Assembly: GCA_002377645.1 (NCBI GenBank)
Contig: DFQF01000062.1
Coordinates: 1 to 11,382, forward strand
Source: Nitrospinaceae bacterium UBA3496
Lineage (GTDB): Bacteria; UBA8248
Reading direction: 5' to 3'
DNA: 11,382 nucleotides
A program made the translations under genes and the position numbers. Of this stretch, positions 1-8,324 are shown one piece after another. Each line of letters begins with the position of its first letter. Position 1 is the stretch's first letter. The notes below the pieces were generated by a model. That model saw only the letters and a program-made list of their open reading frames with translations. It did no database searches and was not told the DNA's origin.

Positions 1-1901
1 CTATATTCATAAGGGTTCCTGAATACAACAGGCAATTCAGGACCAAAATTTCCGTGTGGCGCAGGAGTTGGAGCGACCCACTCGAGTGAATTTGCGTCCC
101 AAGGATTTTGTACAGCAATCTCTCCAAAAGTCTTCATGTTGCGAGTTAAGTAACGATAAACAAGAATAAAGAAAACGATTGATACAATGCCAGAAATTGT
201 TCGTGTAGTATTTGTAATAACAGGTTTAGTTATTCCTTCTAGGACAAATGCAACAGATTTGTAGGATATAAATCCAACAATTAAACTTGAAGAAATTTGA
301 GTGAAATGTTTGTATATTTTTCCACTTAAACTAAAAATACTACCAAAGAAATTTAAGGCGAATGGAATTTGACCTAGAGCCATACCCGCAGCCGCTAGAG
401 TAATAAAAACATTCATAGGTTGCAGATCTGCTAAATACTCATACTGAGTAGGATCATAAATCCTTCTCATATGTCCACCAACTCCTAGAATATGCATAGG
501 GAAAAAAGCTAAGTTGAAGAATATGAAAGTTAACCAGAAATGCACTTTGCCCAGAGCGCTATCAAAATAAGTGGAAAACATTTTTGGGAACCAATATGCA
601 ATACCCCCAAAAATAGCAAACATCGTTCCGCCAAAAATAACGTAATGGAAATGGGCGACGATAAAATAGGTGTCGTGTATGTAGATATCAACTACGTTTG
701 ATGCCATATAAATTCCGCTTAGTCCACCTACCACAAAAAGAATAACAAAAGCCAGTGCATGGAGCATTGGAAGTGTAAACCTAATGGAACCACCGTAAAG
801 TGTGCCGAGCCAATTGAATGTTTTTATGGCAGAGGGAATAGCAATAACAAGTGTAGTCATCATGAATGCAGTGCCTAATGCAGGATTCATGCCAGATTGA
901 AACATATGGTGACCCCAAACAATCCAGGACAGGAATGCAATAGAAGCCATTGCATATACCATTGCCCTGTAACCGAAAACAGGTTTTCTGGAGAAAACAC
1001 TCAATATGTCAGAGGCCATACCCATTGCTGGGAGGATAAGTATATACACTTCAGGATGCCCAAAATACCAGAAAAGGTGTTGCCACAAAAGAGGTTCTCC
1101 GCCTTTTGCTGGATTAAAAAAAGCAGTTTCAAAAACCCTGTCAAAAATCATGAGTGCACAGGCTGAACCCAAAATTGGCAGTGCAAGCAAGCCTAAAATT
1201 GCAGTAATAAATAATGCCCAAACCGATAGAGGCATTCTAAACCAGTTCATACCTTTTGTTCGCATATTAATTATAGTTGTTATGTAATTTACGGAGCCCA
1301 TGAGTGATGAAAGACTAAGGATAAATAGACTAATTGCCCATAAATTTTGTCCCCACTCAACACCAGTATATTCTGATACGGTTGATAAAGGAGCATATCC
1401 AGTCCACCCAGCAGAAGCGTGTCCACCTTCAACAAAAAATCCCCATGACATGACGATGGCGCCTAAAACTGCAGTCCAGAAAGAAAGCATATTAAGCCAA
1501 GGGAACGCCATATCCCTCGCACCGATCATTAGTGGGATGAGAAAATTTCCAAAACAACCAACAAGTATAGGCATAACAACTAAAAAAACCATAATTGTTG
1601 CATGCATAGTGACAAACATATTATAGACATCGGGACCCATTTTTCCTTCAGGAAGAAGTGGGTTTTCATCAGAAAGCCAACTAAGACCCCAAATAGCAGT
1701 GTCAAATTTTTCTACAGGCCAAGCTAGTTGCCATCTAAACATTAGGGCGAGCAAACCACCCACTATCATCATTATTAAGCCAAGCCACAAAAACTGTTTC
1801 CCTATAGTCTTGTGATCAAACGAAAAAATATAAGTACTCCAAAATCCACCATGTGAATGGTGATCGTCGTGTGTTGAACTTGTATGATTTGATTCGCTCA
1901 T
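1..1901 (-). CDS. coxA: Cytochrome c oxidase subunit I (aa3-type, A1-like haem-copper oxidase), 3' end cut by the window edge
   Basis: This is the catalytic subunit of the terminal oxidase, an inner-membrane protein that reduces O2 and pumps protons. I translated 633 codons without a stop; the C-terminus lies beyond base 1. Haem a ligands are His100 and His419, the haem a3 ligand is His417 (in AHFHY), and CuB ligands are His282 (GHPEVY) and His331-His332. Glu284 and Tyr286 in GHPEVY mark an A1-type D- and K-channel enzyme, supported by Asp130 in GARDMAFP. The start is ATG at 1901, preceded by AGGGGA ten bases upstream; it lies 33 bases after coxB, so the two are co-transcribed. Two oddities are visible. 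Residues 1-18 are histidine-rich (His6, 11, 14, 15, 17). After the usual twelfth TM segment (about 497-523) there are roughly 70 extra residues (about 527-597) with one clear hydrophobic segment (about 568-584), before the family C-terminal motif NPWDANSLEW. Family identification is certain. Confidence 0.97.
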   Translation of the reverse strand, partial: MSESNHTSSTHDDHHSHGGFWSTYIFSFDHKTIGKQFLWLGLIMMIVGGLLALMFRWQLAWPVEKFDTAIWGLSWLSDENPLLPEGKMGPDVYNMFVTMHATIMVFLVVMPILVGCFGNFLIPLMIGARDMAFPWLNMLSFWTAVLGAIVMSWGFFVEGGHASAGWTGYAPLSTVSEYTGVEWGQNLWAISLFILSLSSLMGSVNYITTIINMRTKGMNWFRMPLSVWALFITAILGLLALPILGSACALMIFDRVFETAFFNPAKGGEPLLWQHLFWYFGHPEVYILILPAMGMASDILSVFSRKPVFGYRAMVYAMASIAFLSWIVWGHHMFQSGMNPALGTAFMMTTLVIAIPSAIKTFNWLGTLYGGSIRFTLPMLHALAFVILFVVGGLSGIYMASNVVDIYIHDTYFIVAHFHYVIFGGTMFAIFGGIAYWFPKMFSTYFDSALGKVHFWLTFIFFNLAFFPMHILGVGGHMRRIYDPTQYEYLADLQPMNVFITLAAAGMALGQIPFALNFFGSIFSLSGKIYKHFTQISSSLIVGFISYKSVAFVLEGITKPVITNTTRTISGIVSIVFFILVYRYLTRNMKTFGEIAVQNPWDANSLEWVAPTPAPHGNFGPELPVVFRNPYEY

Positions 1902-1934
1902 GCTTGGGTTGTCCCCTAATTTAAATTAAGTATT

Positions 1935-2609
1935 TTAAGATTTCTCTTCTTTTTTTGACCAAGCGGTTTTTAACCATTTCCGGTAACTTTCTTCAGTATG
2001 TACCACTAACTCCCCATTCATTCCTGAATGTCCAACCCCGCATAACTCTGCACATGGCATCTCGTATTTTCCTGTTTTAATAGGCGTAAACCAGAAAGGA
2101 ATTTCTTTTCCAGGAAGAATATCTTGTTTTAATCTCACAGCAGGAATGAAAAAACTATGAATAACATCTTCACCTTTTAGAGTAATTAGTACTTGTTTAT
2201 TAACAGGAACATTCAGTTGATTGTCTAGTTTTAGATCATCAGCAGTTCCAAATTTTTTATCTGGACCAGGGTAAACGACAACCCAGTTGAACTGCTTCCC
2301 GATTACCTCTACTCTAACGTCTGGATTAGAAGGGGGGGTATACTTTAGTCTGGCCCAAGAAGCTTGGGTCATTAAAACAAAAACCAAGAGAATCACTGTT
2401 GGAACGACTGTCCAAATTATTTCAAGAGTGTTATTGCCATGTGAGTATTTAGCTTTTTTCCCGGGTTTTTGTCTGTAAATTATGAGGAAAGCAACCATGG
2501 TTACTGCAACGAGTATGAAAGCTACATTTGTTAGGTAGTAAGAAATGTAGAAGAAAAAATCAACTTCTTTTCCTTCCAATGAAATATTTTCAGGAAGCCA
2601 GTCTAACAT
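1935..2609 (-). CDS. coxB: Cytochrome c oxidase subunit II (CuA subunit)
   Basis: This 224-residue subunit takes electrons from cytochrome c into the dinuclear CuA centre and passes them to subunit I. It has two N-terminal TM helices (about 21-45 and 62-84) and a periplasmic cupredoxin domain. All CuA ligands are present: His151, Cys186, Glu188 (main chain), Cys190, His194 and Met197, within CAELCGVGHSGM. There is no C-terminal haem-c domain. The aromatic electron-entry motif, QWxW in mitochondrial and Paracoccus enzymes, reads QFNW here (Phe107, Trp109). It is followed by a short Gly/Asp-rich insert, GPDKKFGTADD (115-125). The ATG at 2609 has GGAGGG ten bases upstream. The gene lies directly upstream of coxA. 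Only about 40 bases separate it from the upstream terminator, and I could not identify a convincing promoter there. Confidence 0.97.
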   Translation of the reverse strand: MLDWLPENISLEGKEVDFFFYISYYLTNVAFILVAVTMVAFLIIYRQKPGKKAKYSHGNNTLEIIWTVVPTVILLVFVLMTQASWARLKYTPPSNPDVRVEVIGKQFNWVVVYPGPDKKFGTADDLKLDNQLNVPVNKQVLITLKGEDVIHSFFIPAVRLKQDILPGKEIPFWFTPIKTGKYEMPCAELCGVGHSGMNGELVVHTEESYRKWLKTAWSKKEEKS

Positions 2610-2652
2610 ATTAAAAATTCCCTCCGGCGACTGTTAAATAAAAAAATTACTT

Positions 2653-2690
2653 AAAAAAAACATAATCACTTTCCCCCAACGAAAGTGATT
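2653..2690 (-). terminator. Rho-independent terminator after the CoA-transferase gene
   Basis: A perfect 10-bp inverted repeat (AATCACTTTC at 2664-2673, GAAAGTGATT at 2681-2690) encloses a 7-base loop. Read on the minus strand it is followed, after three bases, by eight T residues (2660-2653). It sits about 95 bases past the CoA-transferase stop and about 45 bases before the coxB start. It therefore separates the transport/CoA cassette from the oxidase operon. Confidence 0.8.
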
Positions 2691-2784
2691 TTAATATGAT
2701 GAGGATGTTTCTATCAACTATCTTCGGACTAAATATTACAAAATTTTTATACATACAAGGCCTAAAAACAAAGAATTTATGTTG

Positions 2785-3990
2785 CTAAGTTCTTTTGTTT
2801 TGAAAATCTTGTATTTGAAAATCATTCCAATTTAACCATTGTTTTAAAACTTCTGTAGTATGTTCCCCAATTAAAGGTGGTGGTGTGATTTTTGCTTGTG
2901 TCCCGCTCATTTTCCAGGGGGGGCCAACAACTCGTATTTCTCCCGATGTAGGATGAGAAACAGTTTTTATCAATTCTCGATGTTGAACTTGAATATCTTC
3001 TAAGGCAGATTTGTAATCGTTCACAATTGCAAATGGAACTCGTTGTGATTCAAGTCTGCTTTCCCAGTAATCTGAAGTATTAGAAATAAAACACTGTGTA
3101 GCGATTTTGTTAATTAAATCGCGATTTTTTCTTCTTCCTTCCATTGTTGAAAAACGAGGATCATTAATCCATTTTTCTTTTTTAAGAGCAATACAAAAAG
3201 GTTTCCAATACCGGTCATTTTGAACAATTACTGTTATATTTTTATTGTCTTTGGTTTTATATGTGTTTGCAGGAACTCTCATTGGATTTTCATTTCCATG
3301 CCTTTCTGGAGTTATTCCAGCTTGTAAAATTTCACCCATTCGTGGTCCTAAAACTGAAAGGATTGAATCCTGCATGCTTATGTCAATGTATCTTCCTTTT
3401 CCTTCTTTTTGTACTGAGTGTAATGCACCTAAAATTGCATATGCTGCGAACATTCCCGCGATCGAATCTACAATGGGTGCGCCTAATTGCATAGGCTCCC
3501 CTTTTGGCACTCCTGTAACACTCATCATTCCAGAGATAGACTGGAGTATTGGATCTAAAGCAACTCGATTTTTATAAGGACCTGTTTGTCCGAATCCGGA
3601 TAGTGAACAGTATACAAGTTTAATGTTTTCTTTCTTTAAAGTGTTCCAGCCAAGACCAAACTTTTCTGCAGTTCCGATAGCTAAATTTTCTACTAGAACA
3701 TCAGCTTCTTTGGCTAGTGCAATAGCTGCTAGACGGTCAGTTTCATTTTTGAGATTTAGAACTATACTTTTTTTTGATCTATTGTTTGCGTAGAAATAAT
3801 CTTCGTGATTCTCTCTTCCCTTGTATCGTCCAACAGTTCTTGTATCGTCACCGTTTGGCGGCCGTTCTAGTTTGACTATTTCTGCTCCAAGATCGGCTAA
3901 CATAGTTGTGCAAAATGGCCCAGCAATAATCTGAGTCATATCAAATACTTTTAATCCTGATAGAGGAGGCATAGATGAAGCTTCCGACAT
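2785..3990 (-). CDS. Family III CoA-transferase (CaiB/BaiF type)
   Basis: Family III enzymes move CoA from a donor thioester to a carboxylic acid, in the cytoplasm, through an aspartyl intermediate. The 401-residue product has the family opening (LSGLKVFDMTQIIAGPF, then LADLGAEIVKLERP) and the motif AADVLVENLAIG-like at about 95-106. The segment LGAPIVDSIAG holds the likely catalytic Asp (Asp175 from this start, Asp180 from the alternative start). Length is normal (about 380-420). I prefer the ATG at 3990 because its A is the last base of the upstream TAA stop (TAATG) and AAAGGA lies five bases before it, a typical coupled start. An in-frame ATG at 4005 would add five residues. Translational coupling with the crotonase gene suggests a common pathway. 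The substrate cannot be told from sequence; formyl-CoA, carnitine and aromatic-acid transferases share this architecture. Confidence 0.93.
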   Translation of the reverse strand: MSEASSMPPLSGLKVFDMTQIIAGPFCTTMLADLGAEIVKLERPPNGDDTRTVGRYKGRENHEDYFYANNRSKKSIVLNLKNETDRLAAIALAKEADVLVENLAIGTAEKFGLGWNTLKKENIKLVYCSLSGFGQTGPYKNRVALDPILQSISGMMSVTGVPKGEPMQLGAPIVDSIAGMFAAYAILGALHSVQKEGKGRYIDISMQDSILSVLGPRMGEILQAGITPERHGNENPMRVPANTYKTKDNKNITVIVQNDRYWKPFCIALKKEKWINDPRFSTMEGRRKNRDLINKIATQCFISNTSDYWESRLESQRVPFAIVNDYKSALEDIQVQHRELIKTVSHPTSGEIRVVGPPWKMSGTQAKITPPPLIGEHTTEVLKQWLNWNDFQIQDFQNKRT

Positions 3991-4757
3991 TATTTTCCTT
4001 TCCATTTTGGTTCTCTTTTTTCTTTGAAAGCTAAAATGCCTTCTTTCGAATCTTCTGTATGCAAGACTTTATTCGCAATATCTCTAGCTAAAAACATCCT
4101 GTCAACAAAAGGAAGATGTTCTCCTCTTCTAGCTGCTTCTTTTACTGCACAAACTGCTGCAGGAGCATTAGAAAGTATTTCTTTTGCCCAACGTTCTGCT
4201 GTATCAGATAGTTCTTCCAAAGGGACAATTTCATTTGCAATTCCAAAACGAAAACATTCTTTTGCCGGAATGAATTTTGCTCTCATTAAATAACTCATTG
4301 CTTGTGTCCATGGAATTGATTGTGCAAGTAAGACAGGTCCACTAACAGAAGAGATTCCTCTTTTAACTTGTGGCCATCCTATAGATGAATTTTCGCTCAT
4401 AATAACTATATCTGAATTGAGTGCAAATCCACCACCTTGTGCTAAACAGGGACCATTAATTGCACAGATAACTGGCTTATAAATATGTCTTAGAAATAAA
4501 TATAATTCATCATTTGACATTACTTCTCCGTCATCTTCCGGCAATTTTTCGAGAAGATCTTTTCCAGAGCAAAACACATCCCCATTTGCCGTGATCACAG
4601 TAGCCCAGACTTCATCGTTGAATTTCACATCCGTATATGCTTCTTGAATTTCTTTGCGCATTGTTCTATTGATCGCATTTTTCTTTTCAGGTCTATTTAA
4701 AGTGATCCATGCGACATGGTTCTTGATTGTATATTCAATTGTTTTGCTTTTTTCCAT
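3990..4757 (-). CDS. Crotonase-fold (enoyl-CoA hydratase/isomerase family) protein with non-canonical active site
   Basis: This 255-residue cytoplasmic protein of the crotonase superfamily binds acyl-CoA thioesters. The family markers are VAWITLNRPEKKNAIN (15-30), the oxyanion-hole region VFCSGKDL (61-68), and KPVICAINGPCLAQGGGFALNSDIV split over 94-118. In classical enoyl-CoA hydratase two glutamates activate water (rat Glu144 and Glu164). By my manual alignment the equivalents here are Gly110 and Gln130 (in WPQVKRG), so simple hydration is doubtful. Isomerase, lyase, hydrolase or another reaction of this superfamily is possible. The ATG at 4757 has AGGAGA seven bases upstream. The stop overlaps the CoA-transferase start. 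The 121 bases separating it from the TRAP permease gene upstream hold no clear terminator or strong promoter, so read-through from the transporter is likely. Confidence 0.92.
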   Translation of the reverse strand: MEKSKTIEYTIKNHVAWITLNRPEKKNAINRTMRKEIQEAYTDVKFNDEVWATVITANGDVFCSGKDLLEKLPEDDGEVMSNDELYLFLRHIYKPVICAINGPCLAQGGGFALNSDIVIMSENSSIGWPQVKRGISSVSGPVLLAQSIPWTQAMSYLMRAKFIPAKECFRFGIANEIVPLEELSDTAERWAKEILSNAPAAVCAVKEAARRGEHLPFVDRMFLARDIANKVLHTEDSKEGILAFKEKREPKWKGK

Positions 4758-4878
4758 TTACACATCTCCTAGCAACGAATGTATGTTCCGAAACCTATAT
4801 TTTCCGAGGGTAAAAACTTGTTTATAATTAGTAATATAAGAAATGATACTCATAAAGCCAACATGAAAAAGGAAGATT

Positions 4879-7035
4879 TCATCTAGTCTTTTCTAAAAGC
4901 TGCCTTTTTTTCTGTATTGTATAAAGTATTCCGAAAAGAATCATGGCAATTAATTGAACAAATTCCCTGGGGATCCCAGTAAGATCTGTGAAAATTAGAG
5001 GTCGAAATGATGACAGGCAAATTAAAACAAGTGAAATTCTTTCTAAGACATTACATCTGTCAGCAAAAAAACCTTGTAAGGCAGAAGCAAATGCAAACAT
5101 TGCGACAAGTGCAGAGAGGCAAATCCATCCAATTTTAAAAATATCATTAATCCAAATTATTTTTCCTTGTTCAGTCAATCCTCCAATCATAAGGATTTCC
5201 AAATTGAAAATAAAAACAAAAGGGAGGATTGCTGTTCTTAAATCATAAACGAAACCCTGAATGCCAGTCTGTATGGGATCGGATTTAGCGATAGCAGAAG
5301 CAGCAAATGCAGCTAGACCTACAGGAGGAGTATCATCAGCTAAAATTCCGAAATAAAAAACAAAGAGATGTGCTGCTAACATTGGTACTACAAGTCCGGA
5401 TTTTCCGCCTAATGCGACAATTACAGGAGCTGTTAAAGTAGCCATCACTATATAATTAGCGGTTGTTGGAAGCCCCATCCCTAAAACAAGACTACAGAGA
5501 GCAGTCAATAGGAGCATAAGTACAACGTTGCCTAAGGATATAATTTCAATTAACTCTATAAATCGTCCACTTAGTCCAGTAAGAGTGACAGTTCCTACAA
5601 TAATTCCTGCCGCGGCTGTTGCGACTCCAATACCCATCATATTTTTAGCGCCCGAAATTAAACCTTGGATTGTTTCTTCAAAGCTAATTATTAATCCCGA
5701 AATTGAAGCCTTGATGATTCTAATTAAATTTTCAGAAATTGCGTTTTGGATAAAATTTGGAAATCTTTCAATTTGTGTTTCATTTTTTATTTTACGAATT
5801 TCTCGCACAATACTTTTTATAGGCCCCTGGAATAAAATGATAACTATTGTTAGAACTACCGCTCGAAGTGCTGATTCTACTGCTGACATACGTTCTATTG
5901 CGAGTGTGTAGATCAATATCAAAATTGGAATTAGATAATGAATTCCTGAGAAAAAGGTTTTCCAAAAAGGTGGAATTTCATTCGATTTTAGTGGTTTAAG
6001 ATTAAGTTTTATTGCTTCTAAGTGAATAACATAAAACAGAGCAAGGTAAGATAGCAAGGCTGGTAGAATAGCAGCGCGAATAATATCTAAATAAGCTAAT
6101 CCTAGAAACTCAGCCATAATAAAAGCAGCGGCACCCATTACTGGCGGCATGAGTTGTCCATTAGTGCTCGCACCAACTTCGACAGCTCCTGCTTTATACG
6201 CAGGCAACCCCACTTTTTTCATCAAGGGAATCGTAAAGGTACCTGTCGTTGCTACATTTGCAATAGAAGATCCAGAAACTAGCCCAGTCATACCAGATGC
6301 TACTACTGCTGCTTTTGCGGGCCCGCCACGAAAGCGTCCTAGGGCCGCAAATGCAACCTGAACAAAGTAATTTGCAGCTCCAGCTTTTTCCAGCAAAGAT
6401 CCAAATAGCACAAAAAGAAAAACATAACTTGTGGAAACCCAAAGAGGGACTCCCCAAACGCCGTCAGAACTCATAAACATATGACCTACAGCACGGTTCA
6501 AAGAACGCAGATCAATTGCTCCATCATGTGCGAGATATCTAGGCAAGAATGTTCCATTAAATATATAAATAATAAATATAATTGCTAAGATTGGGAGAGC
6601 GGGGCCTATAGATCTTCTTGCCGCTTCCAATAGAATTAATATAAAAATTGAGCCAACTATCATATCCAAATTATTTGGAAGCCCTGCCCTGTCTACAAAA
6701 ACTCCTTGATAATCCCAAGTAACATATAATGCTCCGCAAAAACCCAAAAATGCTAAGAAATAATCATTCCAGGGAATTGATTTCAATTTCGAAGATGAAA
6801 TATTTTTATTTCTTGGGAAAGAGAAAAAAACCATTACGATGGCAAATGCAAGGTGCACATTTCTAGCTTTAATTGCATCAATAGGTGTATACGCTATATA
6901 TAACTGAAAAATGGACCAGAAAAATGCGATTGAAGAGATAAACCAGACTTTTCTTGTTCTGATACCAGTTTCGAGTGTGATTTGTTCTGCATTTTCCTTC
7001 AATTGATTTTTAGATGAAGTAAGAAGATCCCTCAT
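4879..7035 (-). CDS. TRAP transporter permease, fused 4TM/12TM (DctQ-DctM) type, TAXI-associated
   Basis: This is the membrane part of a tripartite ATP-independent periplasmic transporter, a secondary (typically Na+-coupled) importer fed by a periplasmic binding protein. The protein (718 residues from ATG 7035) is almost entirely hydrophobic helices. An N-terminal small-subunit-like region (about 30-165) is followed by the large DctM-type domain. The conserved large-subunit stretches are ASGMTGLVSGSSIANVATTG near 250 and ASTNGQLMPPVMGAAAF near 292. GLPTTANYIVMATLTAPVI lies near 525 and ILADDTPPVGLAAFAASAIA near 567. Such fusions pair with TAXI binding proteins, and one lies immediately upstream. 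A last pair of helices follows at about 637-705. Start choice is uncertain: ATG 7035 has only a weak GGA upstream, and an in-frame TTG at 7044 would add three residues. An out-of-frame ATG at 7063 opens a 17-codon ORF across this start. Confidence 0.93.
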   Translation of the reverse strand: MRDLLTSSKNQLKENAEQITLETGIRTRKVWFISSIAFFWSIFQLYIAYTPIDAIKARNVHLAFAIVMVFFSFPRNKNISSSKLKSIPWNDYFLAFLGFCGALYVTWDYQGVFVDRAGLPNNLDMIVGSIFILILLEAARRSIGPALPILAIIFIIYIFNGTFLPRYLAHDGAIDLRSLNRAVGHMFMSSDGVWGVPLWVSTSYVFLFVLFGSLLEKAGAANYFVQVAFAALGRFRGGPAKAAVVASGMTGLVSGSSIANVATTGTFTIPLMKKVGLPAYKAGAVEVGASTNGQLMPPVMGAAAFIMAEFLGLAYLDIIRAAILPALLSYLALFYVIHLEAIKLNLKPLKSNEIPPFWKTFFSGIHYLIPILILIYTLAIERMSAVESALRAVVLTIVIILFQGPIKSIVREIRKIKNETQIERFPNFIQNAISENLIRIIKASISGLIISFEETIQGLISGAKNMMGIGVATAAAGIIVGTVTLTGLSGRFIELIEIISLGNVVLMLLLTALCSLVLGMGLPTTANYIVMATLTAPVIVALGGKSGLVVPMLAAHLFVFYFGILADDTPPVGLAAFAASAIAKSDPIQTGIQGFVYDLRTAILPFVFIFNLEILMIGGLTEQGKIIWINDIFKIGWICLSALVAMFAFASALQGFFADRCNVLERISLVLICLSSFRPLIFTDLTGIPREFVQLIAMILFGILYTIQKKRQLLEKTR

Positions 7036-7080
7036 ACATTCCAATTAAGATTTTCTTAGCCATCTCTCCAATTTTAATAT

Positions 7081-7117
7081 AAAAAAATAAGGCGGGATGA
7101 TATAAATCACCCCGCCT
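7081..7117 (-). terminator. Intrinsic terminator between the TAXI binding-protein gene and its permease gene
   Basis: The arms at 7106-7117 and 7090-7101 form a 12-bp stem with a 4-base loop. In the minus-strand transcript every pair is made, including one G-U (7110 with 7097); the plus-strand version would have an A-C mismatch. The stem starts 22 bases after the binding-protein stop. It is followed on the minus strand by TTA and a run of T (7087-7081). Placed inside the transporter operon, it probably lets only part of the transcription continue into the permease. This would give an excess of binding protein. Confidence 0.88.
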
Positions 7118-7139
7118 GAATTTTAAAAGTTATGAAGTT

Positions 7140-8105
7140 TTATTTCCATCCTTTTTCTTTATAGTATCGCAAAGCACCTGGGTGAAATGGTGCAGAATTA
7201 CCACCAAGCATATCTTTAGGTTTAAGGTATTTAAACGCTGGGTGAGTTGCGCGGAAACTATCTAGATTGTCAAAAATTGTTTTTACAACATTATATACAA
7301 CATCGTTAGGTTCTTTGTTTCCGGTGACAAAGGTGGCTTTAACCGCATACGTTGGCACGTCTTTGTTAACTCCTTTATAGATTCCACCCGGGATTGCAGT
7401 CATTACATAATAAGGTTTTGATGAAACGAGTTTTTGAATTCCAGAAGAATTTACCGGTATAATTCTAATTCCAGTACTATTTGCAATTTCAAGACCTCCA
7501 CCCCATGGATTTCCGACTGTATAAAAGAATGCATCAATTTTCTTGTCTACTAGAGCTCTATTTGCCTCATTTTGTTGAAGACCCTGAGCTTTTATATCCT
7601 TATTTCGGTCAATGCCGTAAATTCTTAGAATGTCTTTAGCATTTCCTCTTTGTCCTGAACCAGGATTTCCAATATTAACGCGGCGTCCTTTAAGATCTGA
7701 AACTTTTTTAATTCCGGAACTAGCTCTTGCAACAAGCATAATGGTCTCTGGATGTGCACTAAAGACACTTCGTAGTCCTTTATATGCTTTTCCTTTCCAG
7801 TTAGCGGAACCGTTATATGCCTGCCAGTGTCTATCTGACTGAGCGACACCAAAATTCAATAGTCCTCGTTTAATAGCGTTAATATTAAAGACGGAACCTA
7901 GAGCTGGACGACCAATACAATTGTATCCTGCGCCTTTTAGTTTTTGGTTTACAATTTTACAAACGTTTAAGGCAACCTGATAATATACGCCGGTGGTTGA
8001 ACCACCACCTATTACTAGAAATTTTGCGCCGTGTGCAGGTACGGTAGTACCGGCAAAAACAATCACGAATGCAGTTGAAAGAACGAGCTTCCATATATTT
8101 TTCAT
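7140..8105 (-). CDS. TAXI-family TRAP transporter solute-binding protein
   Basis: This periplasmic receptor captures a small organic (usually carboxylate or amino-acid-like) solute and delivers it to the TRAP permease encoded next. The 321-residue product has a signal peptide (Lys2 and Lys6, hydrophobic core 7-20, likely cleavage after AHG at 26). TAXI hallmarks are GGGSTTGVYYQ (33-43), the alternating NFGVAQSD region (84-91), HPETIMLVAR (118-127), and DLKGRRVNIGNPGSGQRGNA (137-156) in the usual phosphate-binding-loop-like position. The C-terminal region HPAFKYLKPKDMLGGNSAPFHPGALRYY also matches the family's closing pattern. Length is typical (310-340). The ATG at 8105 has AAGGGGA six bases upstream. 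It is the first gene of the cassette and starts at the divergent intergenic region 8106-8324. The ligand is not predictable from sequence. Confidence 0.95.
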   Translation of the reverse strand: MKNIWKLVLSTAFVIVFAGTTVPAHGAKFLVIGGGSTTGVYYQVALNVCKIVNQKLKGAGYNCIGRPALGSVFNINAIKRGLLNFGVAQSDRHWQAYNGSANWKGKAYKGLRSVFSAHPETIMLVARASSGIKKVSDLKGRRVNIGNPGSGQRGNAKDILRIYGIDRNKDIKAQGLQQNEANRALVDKKIDAFFYTVGNPWGGGLEIANSTGIRIIPVNSSGIQKLVSSKPYYVMTAIPGGIYKGVNKDVPTYAVKATFVTGNKEPNDVVYNVVKTIFDNLDSFRATHPAFKYLKPKDMLGGNSAPFHPGALRYYKEKGWK

Positions 8106-8240
8106 TACAAATCCCCTTTTAAGAAGTTTAATGAATATGTTTGTGTTTTCCTAAGTGTTATTTAATCAAAAAAAACCGATAAAATCCAGTGGGTAGTTTT
8201 TTTAAAGGGACTCTTTAGATGTTTGATTCTATTTAATAAT

Positions 8241-8269
8241 TTGCTTTTTAAAGATCATTAGATTTTAAT
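8241..8269 (+). promoter_or_regulatory. Candidate promoter for the MBL-fold hydrolase gene
   Basis: TTGCTT (8241-8246) and TTTAAT (8264-8269) are separated by 17 bases and lie 56 bases before the start codon. The -10 matches five of six consensus bases but the -35 only three, and the region is AT-rich, so chance is a real possibility. The 219-base divergent region 8106-8324 must also hold the TAXI promoter on the minus strand, for which I saw no convincing hexamers. Confidence 0.25.
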
Positions 8270-8324
8270 GAAACATTAGCGAAAATACATAATTACGAGA
8301 ACTAGTAAATTTTTAGGAGTCAAG

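Noticed and set aside
897..1626. Three plus-strand ORFs of 89, 93 and 108 codons
   Set aside because: They are antisense shadows of coxA, whose full catalytic motif set is read on the minus strand.
2653..2690. 5' leader control element for coxB
   Set aside because: The hairpin with eight T residues on the minus strand is better explained as the terminator of the upstream CoA-transferase transcript; I saw no promoter upstream of it that would place it in the cox leader.
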